64,000 bases of DNA. It comes from Craterostigma plantagineum (taxonomy: Eukaryota; Streptophyta; Magnoliopsida; Lamiales; Linderniaceae). The stretch lies in NCBI GenBank assembly GCA_027422505.1, contig JAPQWV010000407.1, positions 434,001 through 498,000 of the forward strand. The letters run 5' to 3'. The translations under genes were made by a program, and so were the position numbers. Positions 42,801 to 57,466 of this stretch are shown here, one piece after another. Numbering within the stretch: the first letter of the stretch is position 1; each line of letters opens with the position of its first letter. Below the pieces are notes generated by a model. The model was given only the letters and a program-made list of their open reading frames with translations, had not been told where the DNA came from and ran no database searches.

Positions 42801-45800
42801 TTTTATGGACCTTAGATGCCTGGGAATCTGTTCAAGGAGGTAATAACGTTATATTGATCGGAAACTTCAAAATGACATGGTATTATTGTGGTTGATGCTT
42901 TGTCTTCTACTGCAGTTAATGAAAGGATTTCAAATTTTGTTATGGAGATGTGGCTAAGATGGCATGAGAATGCATGGGAAGATAGCCCTGCAATTTGGAT
43001 GGTATTTGTCACCTTACGAAATGTTAGATAAATTAGACATCTTGTAGTGCTTATCAAATGTTTTTCTTCTTCATGCAGACCCTCCCTGAGCATGAGAGCT
43101 ATAAGAAGATATTCCCTTGCAAGCTCTTCTGGCCGCTAAAATCAACATTGGTTAACCAGTGTCTGTAAGATTTTATTCTTTCATTCTGTTTGCTTGTAAG
43201 GTGGAGTTTTGTGTTTCTTTTTGTTTCTGGTTCCGTAGCAGTATCTATTTATCATGTTAGCTGGCATGGAGTTTTTTTACTGGTTGAGAAATAAATGCAA
43301 ATCCACGTCTTAAGTCATATGCATGTCTTTATTCTTTATCAATAAATTCGATTAATTTCTCCTAACATTTCTTGTACTTGAAAGCCTTCTTTTCTCATTT
43401 TCCAGTAGGTTCTTCTGTCTCTGGCGTAACTATGCAGTTATTTCACTTAACTTTCTATTCTTACCAATGCCAGACAAAATGCTTCTCCAGTTAGAGACTA
43501 CCATTTGCACTGCTTCACACTTAGGGCTGCTTCTTGCAACATTTGGCATAGTTCGGTGACTATGATTAGCTTGCATGATATTGTTGTTTCCGTTGCCAGG
43601 TCTCTCTTTCAGCAGGTATTTCTGTTGCTTCGGATTAATATTTCAAACCATATTGCAAACCTGTGACCTCTTCTAATTGTGGCTTCTCCCTCGGTATCAT
43701 TCCTATAGATTATTGGTGCACACAAGAAGTCATTTGAAGATTCAATATATGCCAAAATCAGGACCGTCTTTAGGTCCATCCAAGATTCCAGAAACGTGGT
43801 ATGCGTCCTAAAGTTTCCTTGGCTTACTTGTCCAATCTTCCTATATTATAATCGTTCTGCTATGGGGGAAAATTAAGATATTCAACTATACGCCTTTAGT
43901 GCCTGAACGAATTTTTTATTCGGTGTAAATTTTCAAGAATTCATTTTCATTTTCTCCTGGTAGATTTCTGATGCTTCCTTTTGTAATAATACAGCAAGAT
44001 GATATGAAGGTTCTCATTTCACTTCTGGCATCATCAAATCATCGCATATTCAGAGAATTGACAGATTCTCATATTGAACCGATTCTCAATGAATTGTACC
44101 CTGCATCCTCATCTAATGGTCAGTGAGATCTTTTCATACACTTTCTTAAAATGTGGATAAAAATCTCATTTACCTTATGTTTTCTGAGTTCGGAATATTT
44201 TTCCCACCAGATGTCATGTCCATTGGATTTTCACTTTTGCGAATCGGAGGGTTTCGCTATAGTCTTCTGGTCCGCTGCGGTGATCTAGATCCCACTGTTA
44301 AATACTCTGTCAAGCATGCAGAAGTAACCGATAAGATATTTTTGCTTGAGACTGAGATTCAGGTACTCTACTATTACCTATTTAAGATCTTCGGAGCTTT
44401 TGAGCATGCAGTAGTTCAAGCATATGCTTGCCTTAAGGCTTGTATGTCTTCTGCGCATGCAGTGTTTCAAGCATATGCTTGCTTTAAGGCTGTATGTTTA
44501 CTTGCACATATTTTTATTAGGTCTTATTCAATAATTGGTGCAGCAATTTATCATTTTTCTATTCTATGTTTCAGAAGTGATTTTTTAAATTCTTTATCTT
44601 GTGCAAGTGCCGTATTTTCGCCATGATTTAGTTGCTCCTTCAACCTAAACATTAGCATATTATATGGCTAACTTCATGGATTTGTCAGTCTTCACTTAAA
44701 ATTTTCTATCAGTTTTGTATGGTTGAGGGTGTTGCTTTTTTTCAGCCCTTCGTGTGCATATAATTTACATTCTAATATCTGTACCTTATCTTGGTCTCCT
44801 CTATGCTCTTTGTAATTCTCTTATGATAATTGTCCTTTGCAGGTCCGAAATGAATGCATCTTTTTGGCTGGATGTAGTAGTTCGAGCGAAGATGATAATT
44901 TTGGGGCAGCTGCGCTGGAGCGACTCCATTCTGAAAAGATAAGACTTCAGAAAAAGGTCAATATCATTTTTAATTAACTAACAATCAAGATAATGCTTGC
45001 TTTTTACCCAACGGAAGTGGATGTATGAGCTGTGCCTAATTAGGGCACTCTCTCCTATGTGCTTCTTTAAATTGATTAATTTCTTCATAATGCATTTACG
45101 TTTTCGGCAAGATAATGAAAAATCGTACAATTTATGGTCCATAAAGGTGTCAAGCTACCTCATTTCTGGAAATCGGTGTGCTAAACTGAGGGTCCTATCC
45201 TAAAATCATTTTGTGGTAGCTGGAGTAGTAACCTTTTCAACATATATAGTCTGGAGGCTTGATTTCATTTTCGAATGACGCATTCCATTTCGCAGTGTTA
45301 TGTAACATCCAGCTATCTATTTTTCAGTCTTTCCATGAATATTAATATTGATGGCTTACACCGGTTTTGAACAATTAAAGAATCTTACATCTGAATTGGT
45401 GGTTATCTTGGATGATTGGTATACCATAATAACCTTTGTCCTTCCTTTGCTGATGCTGCCTACTCTGATTCAGATGGTATTCCGCCCACATCCTGGAAGA
45501 TTTAAGGAGTTAAGGCGTCGCTCCGTCGAGTTTCTTAATGCTGTGAAAACTTATCTTGACTTGATCAGTGTTGTTAAAAGCTTGCCAATTGAACAAGTCA
45601 CTGAGCAGTTGAAAAACTGGCAGGTACTGATTCTAAAATCATTTGCAGCATATTGAATTTACGGCTTGTGACAACGATAATTTCTATGTGAAGTATTTGT
45701 AGCCTAGCTGGTTGTTGTGCATTTTTTTTTCATTGACGTCTTCGTATTTTTCAGGAGACATTAACGAGCTTTATTGATGATTTATCAAAAGAATACTCAG

Positions 45801-48800
45801 CATATGCCGATATAACTGAGCCTATTCAGGTTGCATTATATGAGATGAAATTGGGCTTGTCACTAATTGCTTCTAGTACACTGTTCGGAGAAAACAAAGA
45901 CGAGGTATGCAATGTCTGGTTGTGCAGAGGAATTCTGCCTAAAAAGTATCATGAATCCGTAATTAGCACTGTGTTTCACTCTTGAAATTTGTGTTTGCAG
46001 ATGATAATTTACTCGTTTATGAGATTCCCAAAGCTTTGCGCGTCAGATATTGCTTCGGTCAATATTAAAACCAACTCTGTATTTTCGACTTGTGATGTCA
46101 CGTTGCCAACTTGCGAGGAGCTTTATATGTGCTTACTGCAAAATACACTGGGGCCGAATACCTGTAGTGTTTCAACAGGAGATGATTCCTCTCATTCAAC
46201 TGTATGTTATTGAGAGTCATGCTTCTGAGATTCCTTATGCTTTGATATGCACTTGCAATTTTTTGAGATCACATTATTTTGCTAAATATCTGTGTTTAAA
46301 TTTCTCCTAGGATAAATTTTTACCTAAGCGTTCTTTATAATGCTTTATTTTCCTTTACAATAGGTTTCCACCTTGGCGTTCAAGGTTTCATTCTACCGTA
46401 ATGTTCTCGTTCGAATAAAAGATTCCGTAGCTGATAGCCGTTTTCTCAGTGATTCCTCTTTTAAGGTCAGTTTCCAATTAGATTTGCTATATACTTTTGA
46501 TTTTTGACTCATTTTGAGAATGGCATTAGATGGATATAATTTTCATAAATGATCTTGAAATCTGCTTCGTGTGCCGTCAGCTTTTGCTCAAGATCTTTGG
46601 GGAAGTAGCTAATCTTTGGATGGAACATCGGGTAAAACCAGAGGAGGAGAGCATGGGTCAACAGTTCAAGTTCAAAGCCCGAACTTTTAAAATTGAGAGC
46701 ATTGTTAAAGTTGACCTATCAAACTGTGCTGACCTGCTCCCTAGTGATAGCTTTTCCGAGTGGCAGGAACTGCTGTCTGAAGACCTAGAGGAAAAGATAA
46801 GAGTTCACGAGGAAAGTGAAACTTTGGATGAGAACTGGAATGCCCAGGAATCCGCTTTGGATGAAATTGTCTGCATTCACTCTCTTTTATTCGGTTTAGT
46901 TGACCTCGTCCAAAGATCTGACATGGATAGACTGTCTTCATTTGTTGACTCATATTCGCTGGGTCTGAATATGACAAGATCTGTGGGAGCTTTATCTTCG
47001 TCCAGCTTCGATACTAGAATTTCACCAGAGCACTTACTTCAGCTCTGTCTAGAACATGATAACAAGATCATGCTTAATGAAAAATCAACTCGTACATACA
47101 ACTTCTATAAGGATTCAAATCCTCCTATGATGGCTAAATTGGTGGAGCCAGTTGTGCTTCTTAAGAAGCGTGTTCTTTTCCTCATGAAAGAATGGGATGA
47201 TAACCCTGGTCTTCAGAAAATATTAGGAGTTATCGACATGATATTAGCTCTTCCTCATGATACTCCTCTTGCCAAGGCTCTGTCTGCCTTTGAATTCCTG
47301 CTTAACAGGGTTCAGTTTGTGCAAGAAATTTATGTAAAATTTCCTCTCTCTGATCAGTTGGTACCAATTTTTGCTCTGATATCTTCATGGCACAAGTTGG
47401 AGTTCGAGTCTTGGCCTGCATTGCTTGATGAAGTTCAAGTGCATTTTGAGAAAAATGCTGGAAAAGTGAGTCTTTAAATTCATTTATTTTTGCATCAATA
47501 CATAGTGAAAAAAGCATACGGCTCACTCTTTGTACTAATGTACCATCCATCTGAAATCAAATGAGTATATTTGATAAGAAATGCTTCTTATAAGCCCATT
47601 AAGATAAAGGACTTGTACCGGCTTGTTGCCTCATTTAATGTTATTGTTAATAGTCATCTGCCTAAACTATGCATTCTTGTAGTAGAGGATATTGAACCAG
47701 ACATATGCACTTTGAGCTTTTTCCACTTACATCGCTAAGTTGCGCCCTTCCTTAAATATGGAAGCATCATAGATGGTTCTGTTTTTTCTTTAAAAAATGA
47801 AACAGGCTTGTCCAATGTCCTGTAATCTGTCATGAACTAATGTATTCTCCTCTAACTTTGTTTTCATCCATTTGCAGATGTGGTTTTCTTTATATACTAT
47901 TTTTCAACGTGAATGCACTTCTGATGTTGAGCAATACAATCGCTCGACGGTCGAAAGGCATGTGTTATTTATGCATCATATTTCTTGGAGTTTTTTGTTG
48001 TTAACATTTGCAATTGTCATTCTTTAATGCTGAATATATCCGCAGTTTGAAAGAATTCTTCAACACATCCAGCATCGGGGAATTTAAAATGCAACTCAGG
48101 CTTCTTATTTCATTCCATGGGCAAATTAGTGATGCGTTGAGTCGCAATGCTGTGCATGAGCGGTAAAGATGTTTCTTTCTCGACCTTTTTTTGCCTTCTT
48201 ATCCGAAGGGTGGTCTAGCTGTGTTAGTTAGACGAGACTTGCTGTAAAACTTGTGGACTTCTATTCTTTTCCGTTTCTTGGCTTTCATCTTTAGTTTACC
48301 TATTAGACTGGTGGAAAAGCTGAACAATGGATTTTAAATTTTGCAGCACTTGCCAAGAAGAAAATGCGAAAATTCTATACAACACTTATGGCTTCTATGT
48401 GCAATATTTGCCACGGTTAGTTTTCTTCTGTGATATATAAGATCGTTTATGGTTCACTTAGACCTTGTTGAATATTGACAATTCTCTATGTTGTTTAAAG
48501 GATTATGGAACACATTGAAACAAATAGAAGAAGCATTGAGAAGGAGCTGAATGAACATGTGAAGCTGTGTCGTTGGGACCACATTGAGAATTATATAGCT
48601 GTAGAGAACTTGAAAAGAACCAGGCTGAAACTTAGAAAGATTGTCAAAAAGTATTCGGTGAGTGTGTAGTTTCTACCCAGTTTCCTTGCATTGTCTTTAA
48701 GCGTGCGAAGTTCTCTCATTAGAAGTGGGCAGCCACGGGGCACTCTTGTTATATATCCTTGCTATGCTTATGCAGATTTTGAATCTTTTTATCATAAAAA

Positions 48801-51800
48801 GCGAGTATTAGTCTGGTTATAGTATCAGAACTAATCGCCAGTTTACTTATATTGTCTTTAATCATGAGAAGTACTTCATTTACCTTTATAGGACTTCCTT
48901 CAGCAGCCACTTAAGGAATTTGTCAGTCCAGAATCTTCACGAAGTAGAGTAAATTCCCTGGCCATTCAGAGCACAAAGATTGCGGGTGATCCTTGTGGTG
49001 TCAGCAAAGATCTTTTAGTTACTATCTTGAATCAGATCGATTCTAATATTGAGGACAGGTGGACATATATATTTTGCCTCCACCTTTCATTAGCATGTTT
49101 GGGTACAATTATTTCATGCCTTTCTACATTGCAGCTCTCTAAGGTTTGCTGATTGGAGGAGTCTGGCGAATGTTACCGAAGTCATCAAGGATAACGTGCC
49201 TTTGGAGTCTTACTGGGAGGAAAGAAAGCAGTTTTGGTATACAATTAGAGATCTATCCAGCTCATTGGTTTCTTTCAGTGAAGTTTGCGAGGAGAAAAAG
49301 AAGAATTTGCAGAAAAGGAGGGAATTCTCATACCTACTGAAGCTTCTTGATAGCTGTGGATTGTCCAAGCATAGGTCATCTCCTGAGGTATCAAATTTTC
49401 CTTATTTGAAAGTGCTTTACTTTCTGGTATTAAATTAAGTTCGGATACTAATGTTCGCCCTTATAAAGAACATTGGGGGCTAGTTACCACCAAGGCCACG
49501 GTGATGTTATTGACAATCATTGAACAACTTATATTATAATATAGTGAAATAATCTGATTTTTTTTCTCTAATAATTGGACCATGTGCTTGACTAAAATGA
49601 AAACGCTAAGTAATCTTTGCTGGCTTTATTTGTTAATGTTCACGTAGGGTCATTTCGGAAGGTCAGGGTCATGGCCTTTTCAGCCATTCTTTGAAGTGAA
49701 ACATCTGTTGCCACCGAACTATAATCATTCATCTGTGAGCCAGAACTCACCCCATGAAGTTATGTGGACAACCGCAAACCAATATTACTTCAAGAGCATC
49801 GCTTCGGTAGAAGATTTAGATAATATTTGTCAGAATTTTCACAAAGATTTAACCTTTGACCAGGTGCGTGTTTCATACTACAGTTTGTTATTGAACTTTC
49901 CATCTGAGAATAAACTTCCTATGTTTTGTAAGATTGCCAATTATTGTTTTAATTTGCATGCAACAAAAGAGCAGTCTGCAGTCATGTAAACTAATTGTGT
50001 TTGATTGTTAAAACAACTCATATTATTGATTCGTCGTTTTGATTACTTTTATTACATTGTATAGGTTAAAAGATCAGCTTCGTATGTTGATCATCTTATT
50101 GGAATTCAGCAAGATCAGAGAGCCTCTGCTTATAATTTCGAAAAGAAACTCAAGCACTTGAGACATTGTATTCGGCCTTTGCTAAATTTGTCTTCGAGCT
50201 TCCTTGATTCAGATGTTGATACCAACGATAATTCTTCCATGAAGAACCAAAACGTCACTTTCAGGTGCATGTGGCAGCAAAAGGTATTTGTCACTTCTAT
50301 GTTGCTTATTGAGTATTTATGCGAAACGGTCTTCAACCTCTCACCTTTTTCCATTACTGCAGCAACTCATTGATGCTTTCTGCACTACGCTGTACGAAGA
50401 ACATCTCTTGCTGCAGACAGTTAAGAATAGTCACCTGAATTCTTGCTCTAAGGTTGGAGATGGAGTAGGAAAGATCCTAATATTCATTCAAAAATTCCTT
50501 CCCAACTTTCAGAATGCTAAGGTAGTTCTGGTCCCACTGTGTGTTTCTGACTGGTAAAGTTTGACCCGTAACTGACATTCTCTTCTTCGCGCCCTTTGGC
50601 AGAATTTGCTGGACGTCCATCTTCTTGGTTGCCGTGATGCCGTTTTAACAGTAGAAGCTTTACTGCATCCATATGGCGTTACTAAAGAAATGGAGCAACT
50701 TGTCCATCAGAACTTTGAGTTAATTCAGTCTTTTGAGAAGGATCTTTATGTTTTCCGTGGACAAGAATGTGGGGAAAGGGCTGTTGCAACTATCCTGTGT
50801 GATCATTTCAGAGATTTGCTTGAGAAGGTACTATAATCTTATGCTGTTAGGTCCCTGCCTGCTTCGAGTTCTATGCTAAAAATATAGATACTTTTTTACG
50901 AAACTGATAGGTCTCTATTTCAAGTTGTAAATCAATTCAGATACTGAGTCTCTAATATTTTACAGGCTCGTAACATTGAAGGGTTTTATTACTCCTCACA
51001 AGGGAGAGAGATCACAAATGAGGGGAACGAAAATTCTTATGAAAACACGGATGGAATTGGATCTAATTTTTATGATACTCTCAAGGGAACTGTTACACAC
51101 GTCCTTGATACCTTTCAGAGGATAGGGTTGCAGAGTTATGAGTTTGCTCAAAACACTGAGTCGTTGAATAATATTACTGAGTGGAAGATCCTATTGGAAC
51201 AAGATGTCGAGGATCTGCAGTTGGATCTGATCTGTGAGGATGTGATGAGGACAGTTCAGTCAGCGGTAAGTTTAAAATCTCGAGACTAATTCTTCTTTAT
51301 GTACTTCGAATCCTGAGTTCCTTAACCTCAAATTGCCCATTTTTTTTCTTAGGGTGAACTTCTCAACCAGGGACAGGAGAGAAATCCTATTATGCATTCT
51401 TCCGTCTGTTCACAATTGAGAAACCTTTACGCCCTGGTCGAGAGGATATTGGTCTTTGGGGATAATCTCCTTCAGGATTTTCTAGGAATTCACTGTGGGG
51501 TAAGTCCCTTCAAGTATCAATGCCCAATTCTTTTATTCCTTCGACAGTGTTGTCGGTCAACAGCCGCCGTATAAAAATAAAAAGAAAAAAAATGGAATAG
51601 CAGGATACTAGACCCTTTGATAAGTGGACTAAATAGAATGGAATCATTACGAAAGAATTTTATTTTAGCTTGCAATTCGCTGTGCTATAATGGAATGTCC
51701 AACCTCTGAGTGTGCTTGTTTGAATGTAGGTATCTAAAGTGGCTTATGCACTGGCAAACATTTTTGCTTCTTTGTTCGCCGAAGGATTTGGTACTAGCGA

Positions 51801-54800
51801 AGATGAAGAAAGCGAGGGCGTGAAAGAGGCAACTCAAGATTCTCATGGAACTGGTATGGGTGAAGGTGATGGAGTGAATGATGTCAGTGATCAAATAGAT
51901 GATGAAGATCAGCTCCTTGGAGCTTCAATGAAGGTATGCCATTAGTATTCGGTCGTACTCAAATTCAGTACATCATCGGTGAGCTGAAGTGTTTCTTTTT
52001 TTTCCTTTTCTTCTAAAGCAAAATGATGAGAAGGATGCACTAGCTGACATGCCGAATAAAAACGAAAAGGGAATTGAGATGGAACAGGATTTCGAGGGAG
52101 ATGCATTCAGTGTCAGTAGTGGGGAGTCAGAAGATGAAGAAAAGGAAGAAGATAATAATGAAGAAGAACAAATAGAATCTGCCATGGGGGAAGTTGGGGC
52201 CAACAATGATATCGTTGACGAAAAGCTTCGGGACAAGAATGATGAGGCCGAAAACGGGAACGCGGATGAGAAATATGAATCTGGACCGTCGATTAATGAT
52301 GAAGCTTCCCAAGATAACGAATTACGGGCCCGGGATGAATCTACTGCTGCCGCTGAGGATACTGAAGAGTTTGATGCAAATAAATCTGAGAAACATGAAG
52401 GTGATGATGGCAATGAGGAAGGTTCTGATGATGACGTGGAAGATATGAACATAGACAAAGAAGATGCCTTTGCAGATCCTTCAGGGATAAATCCATGGGA
52501 CCTCAATCAAAAGCCTGAGGATGACAATACCATGGATGAATCAGATGCTACCGAACCAATGCAAGAGGGTGAATCAGAAGAACAAGGTGATGATTCCAAT
52601 GAAATGAACGATGAGGAGAATGCCAATTCGAAGGATGAACATCTTGAAGAAACAGAACCCCAGAATCCTTCTCAGAATGCCGAAACTGCCAAAGGTGAAG
52701 ACAATTGTGAAGAGAATGGTGCAGAAACAGAGACTAAGGTGCCAGATCAAGAATCGACCCCGTCTGTATTTAACGATTCTATGCCCACACTGCAAACTAA
52801 AGAACAGTACTCTAATGGTGATCTGGGCGAGACTGCGCCAGATGAGAATTATCCCAATTTCGGTGAATCTAACAATGACCTTGCACCAACAAGTGGTATG
52901 CCTAATGCCAATGACCTTGAAGTCAGAGTTGCTGATTCCAAGAACGGGGAAAGACTAACCAACGAACAAACTAGAAGTTCGTTAGCTCCACATGAGTTGG
53001 TTGATCAGAAACAGCAGCCTAACCCTCTTCGCAGCATCGGCGATGCGCTAGAAAAATGGAAAGAGAGGGTCAAAGTCTCTGTTGACCTTCCGGATCAACC
53101 AGACGATCCCAGTGAAATGGTAGATGAGGATGCAGATGAATATGGCTACACTGCAGAGTTTAAGGAAGGTACTTCACAAGCACTTGGCCCGGCAACTGCT
53201 GAACAAGTTATGGAAGATATAGCCCAGAACGATGCAGATGTGGATATGGGAGACGCTGATAGCAAAAGGCAGCCCAATGCAGAATCCCAGCCTGAGAAAA
53301 CGTCTTCTGAGACTAATCTAAGCAAAAAATCTGTTCTAAATCCTGCAGATGATGCCATCAATCATCAGGAATTGCCCGAGAATCAGCTCGGGGAATCCAT
53401 TGACATGGATGATGATGATGATGAGCATGTTCAAGGTGTGAATAGCCTCTCCGAGAGCTTGGTATCAGTGAAGAGGTCATACATGAGTGAAGACATACAT
53501 GGGTTAAATGACATCTCAATGACTGATGACGATGGGTTGGGTAAAGCTCGTGGCATGGAGACCTCTACTGAGATAAGAGATGATGCCCCAGCTCTTTGGA
53601 GAAGATATGAAAGACACACTAGTAGATTATCTCAGGAGTTGGCTGAGCAGCTGCGTCTGGTCATGGAGCCCACTTTAGCGAGCAGGCTCCAAGGGGATTA
53701 TAAAACTGGTAAAAGGATTAATATGAAGAAGGTATGGCTTAATCCAATATTACGCATTGATATACGTCACTTTTCAAAACTTGGGTTATTTGATTCGTTT
53801 TATCTTGTCATCAACAGGTGATTCCTTTCATAGCCAGTCACTACCGTAAAGACAAGATATGGCTGAGGCGTACCCGGCCTAACAAGCGCGATTATCAAGT
53901 TGTGATAGCTGTCGACGATTCCCGAAGCATGTCAGAAGGTCACTGTGGTAATTTTGCCCTCGAAGCTTTGGTAACGGTTTGCCGTGCTATGACCCACCTC
54001 GAAGTGGGAAATTTGGCTGTGGCGAGCTTCGGGCAGCAGGGCAACATCAAATTACTTCATGACTTTGACCGACCTTTCACTCCTGAAGCTGGAATCAAGG
54101 TGAGTTTTTTATTCACACGCGCCAAGCTTAGCTTATTTATCCCATTTATATTACTTCTTTCTTCTCTTGAATGACAATTAAAATGTCTAACTGCTCGTTT
54201 TTGGTTTGGTTTCATTTGTTTGTCACAGATGATCTCAAACTTCACCTTCAAACAAGAGAACACCATCGCTGATGAACCAATGGCTGATCTTTTGAAGTAC
54301 TTGAACAATATGCTGGACAGTGCAGTCATGCATGCACGATTGCCATCTGGGATCAATCCACTGCAGCAGCTTGCAATAATTATCGCCGATGGGCGTTTTA
54401 CAGAAAAGGTACTGATCTCTTCATTTATTTGTTTCACGCCCGCAGCATTGAATTTTGTTTATTCTCTGATCCATTTCATTCAATTATTCAAAACTTGAAT
54501 CAGGAAAAACTGAAGCGTTACGTGAGAGATATGCTGAGTAAGAAACGTATGGTCGCATTTCTTCTCTTGGATAGTCCAAACGAGTCGATAATGGACCTTA
54601 GGGTAAATTATGTTTATCCATACTATTCACGTTTCGTCCTCTGAATTAAGCTTTATTAGCTCTGATGATTAAAAAAAAATCTCTCCAGGAATATACCAAA
54701 CAGGGGACAGGCATGAAGTTATCAAAGTATCTTGATACTTTTCCATTCCCATACTATGTTGTTCTAAAGAACATTGAAGCACTTCCCAGGACACTAGCAG

Positions 54801-54952
54801 ATCTTTTGAGACAGGTGAGCTTTCATAAATTTCATGGCAATTGCTAATTATCTCATTGTGTTGGTTATTATCTTTACAAGTTATAACATGAAGTCTGTGT
54901 TTGTTGCTTTTTGATTCAGTGGTTTGAGCTGATGCAGTATTCTACGGAGTGA
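27858..54952 (+). CDS. MDN1: Midasin (MDN1/REA1), giant AAA ATPase of 60S ribosome biogenesis, one apparent frameshift
   Basis: Midasin removes assembly factors (Rsa4, Ytm1) from pre-60S particles. More than 60 GT-AG exons were followed codon by codon across 27 kb. Six AAA Walker A motifs are visible: GPAGSGKT 30277, GETGTGKT 32508, GPTSSGKT 33883, GETGGGKT 35108, GSPGVGKT 37749, GPSSSGKT 39170. Walker B examples are WILLDEVN (33178) and WVLLDELN (near 38170). The long linker follows, then an Asp/Glu-rich exon (52019-53731) and the MIDAS domain (VDDSRSMSE, DxSxS from 53914), ending WFELMQYSTE. Two introns use GC donors (41336, 47958). One base is missing in an A run at 40743-40745: ...EQATK then needs S-D-I-L-L-Y-V-D-W in another frame. 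The N-terminal exon is atypical: start taken at 27858, but clear homology begins near 27979 (SEEELLDALEQL). Confidence 0.9.
37208..37340 (+). repeat. Duplicated exon fragments inside an MDN1 intron
   Basis: 37208-37242 copies exon sequence 37131-37165 with 33 of 35 bases identical. 37281-37340, preceded by its own TTTTTCAG acceptor-like site, is a diverged copy of the start of the next exon (37356-37415): ND-x-F-x-F-x-P-x-L-x-VL is conserved in both. Offsets of 77 and 75 bp suggest a tandem segment duplication. Confidence 0.6.
44403..44500. repeat. Imperfect tandem duplication in an MDN1 intron
   Basis: A unit of about 45 bp repeated at roughly 51-bp spacing: both copies carry GCATGCAGT, TTTCAAGCATATGCTTG (first copy GTTCAAGC...) and TTAAGGCT. 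Purely intronic. Confidence 0.7.
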
Positions 54953-55848
54953 TGATAGGGCTTGGCTTTGCTTTGCTTGGCCAACCTCTCTCACATGCAA
55001 TTTTGTCGATTAGATATACAAAGAGCAGAGTTTAGGACTTTTTTAGGTAGCATCATATTAGTTTTGTTTCAGGTAGTTATTGCAATGTTAATATGTGTAC
55101 AATCAAATTTGTAAGTTATTTTCTTGGATATTCCCATCCTTGGCTTTTTTATTTTCGACTTTTGACACAAGAGCTTTGCCACATGGTGGTGAGAAAAGGG
55201 GGCACGACAAAACTTCAAATGTGGAAATAATTTGGCAAAATAGAACAATCTTAATACGTATCAAGAATTCTAGATTACAATTACAAGCAGAGATTCAACA
55301 TATAAACCGAAGAATAATCACAATAAACTGATCTCCCTCTCTCGTTACTCTCACAACAACTCAGTCCTTGCTTTCGAATAGAGAATGTCGAAAAGAACTC
55401 ATTTTTATGTCGGAGATAAATAAAAAAAATGGGGGTTTTTCTCTCTTGCATATAAACTCGTCAATTTTGTGCCTTGTAATAACAAACATGTTGATGCCAA
55501 CTGATATTGCGGATTCTTTGTTAGCTATAATATAATCTTTTTTAAAAAAAGAAATGGAAAAACCAGCGCCAAGAATGCTTACCAATAATATAACTATTTG
55601 CTTAAAATAATTAATACTGTAATAACTAATTTTGTAGCTACGTAGGTACATACAGATAGATAGATAACGTATCCCTCACGTTCTCCGAGGATCTCTGAAG
55701 GCAGCTGCCCAAAAATACATACGATTCCATTCCACCCATTTTCTTCCTTTCTTTCCGACAGCCATTTCGATTGATCTTCCTCGTTCTGAAGCTGGGATCG
55801 GCGTTTCTTGGGTAATAATAATTAAGCATACCTTCGTATCGATCATCA
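54953..55848. other. Intergenic: MDN1 3' UTR and upstream region of the DUF1640 gene
   Basis: AT-rich, with T-rich MDN1 3' flank. No gene, RNA or repeat with defined ends seen. Confidence 0.35.
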
Positions 55849-57466
55849 ATGGCGGCGCATTCGGCGGCTTGTAAGAGGGCCGTACAGCTGTTCGGCTCGA
55901 GCCGGCGGCCCATTTCCGAGCTCGTCGGTTCCAAAGGCAAACGCCTCTTCCTCGTCGATACCTTAGCCCTTGTAATTAATTTATCCTATCCTTACCCAAC
56001 TGCTGTTAAATTGTTTTGATGATGTGAAACCTTTTTTTTTTGTTATTTTATGATTTAATTATCTCCTTTCTCTCAGGTTAAGAAATTGGAGGCTCAAGGC
56101 GTGCCTTCCAAGCAGGCCGAGGCGATAACTCTGGCGATGACCGAGGTTCTGAGTGATAGCGTTAAGACTGTTTCTTCTTCGTTTGTAGCCAGGGAAGACA
56201 TGGAGAAAGTAAGAATTTTTTCATTGCATTTTCTCTTTTCTTTTTTTTTTTTCTCCCTTTTTTGAGCTTTGGCTTACCTGTTGTGTAATTTCATTCCTGC
56301 CTTGTCTAGAAAGATATGATGCAAGAGTCGAATTTGTCCAAGTTCGTATTCGAAGTTAAGACTTCTCAGGTATATATATAATTTCAATAGATGATCTGTG
56401 TTGTGTTCCTCTTCTCTAGTTTAATATATTGACTTATCTGTGTTCTTGAATATAGCCTTGTTATGATGATCTATTGTGTTAAAGAATTAAGTGATTAGCC
56501 ATTCAAGATCAATCTCATATCATATGTCCCACCCTGCTGTAGAGGTTGTTCGAACAAGATCCACTTTTTTAATCCATCTCATGTTCTGAGGATGTTTTTC
56601 AATGGAGATATTTGTTTATCTTGCTCTAAATTAGTTTCCTGAGATTATCAAGAATTTAGGGTAATTATTTCGCAGAGCTTTTAGTTCTCGGGGAAGGGTA
56701 TGTTTTCAATGGGTTTTACCATGGCATTTTCTGAGAGTTGAAAGTAGAAACTATACAGACATTATTATGCTAGCGAAATTATGAGGATTAGTGAGTTTTG
56801 GGCTCAGTTTTTGAACAACTCTGCCATAATATTATTGTTACCGAACTGTGTGTGTGAACTGTGATTCTTACGTGCAGGAACATCATTTTTCTTCGCTGCA
56901 ACACCAGACAGAAAAACTCAAGATTGGTATAGAGCAAATGCGCACTGAGTTAAGGTACTAACATTCTTCGCACGCATTACTCAATACTTCGCTTCGATCT
57001 AAAACAAAAAAAAAATCCCACTTTCCAGATATGAAATCGACAAAGTCACGGCTGGGCAGCGTTTGGATCTTAATCTCGAGAAAGGGTAAAGTTCGACCAG
57101 CCAAGTTACACTACGTCCCCTTTTCCTTCCCAATTATCCTCCCATTCGTTCATTCTTTTTTTTTCTTCTTCTTCCCAAATCTTAACTCAGGAGAATTCGA
57201 GACGAGCTGAATAAGCAAAATCAAGAAACTACCCATCTCACTGCTAAGCTCGATCGAGTGAGTATACGTACATACGTAGATGCATACAAAGAGCTTTTGG
57301 GGTCTCATGTTTCATGTATCGATTTTTCGTATTTGATTGGCGTTAGGAAATTCAAACGTTGAAAGCTCAGTTGGAAGCTGCGAAATACGAAGTGATAAAA
57401 TACTGTGTTGGTACGCTTGCTTCGGTTACTGCTGTTGGTTTGGCTGTGATTCGCATTCTCATGTAA
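55849..57466 (+). CDS. Mitochondrial coiled-coil membrane protein, DUF1640/FMP32 (CCDC90/MCUR1-like)
   Basis: Seven exons (55849-55971, 56077-56208, 56310-56369, 56878-56954, 57029-57085, 57191-57257, 57347-57466) give 211 aa with consistent phases. The N-terminus is Ala/Arg/Ser-rich (MAAHSAACKRAVQLFGSSRR), a plausible mitochondrial presequence. VDTLALVKKLEAQGVPSKQAEAIT is the family head domain. A long heptad coiled coil follows (SSLQHQTEKLKIGIEQMRTELRYEIDKV ... QLEAAKYEVIKY, shown in part), ending in one membrane helix (CVGTLASVTAVGLAVIRIL). Related human and yeast proteins sit in the mitochondrial inner membrane and are linked to calcium uniporter regulation or complex IV/proline metabolism; the plant role is less clear. 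Intact. Confidence 0.88.

Noticed and set aside
51973..52506. Long antisense open frame (Ser-rich) opposite MDN1
   Set aside because: It is the complement of the Asp/Glu-rich exon of MDN1; GAA/GAT-rich codons create Ser/Phe-rich antisense frames without selection.
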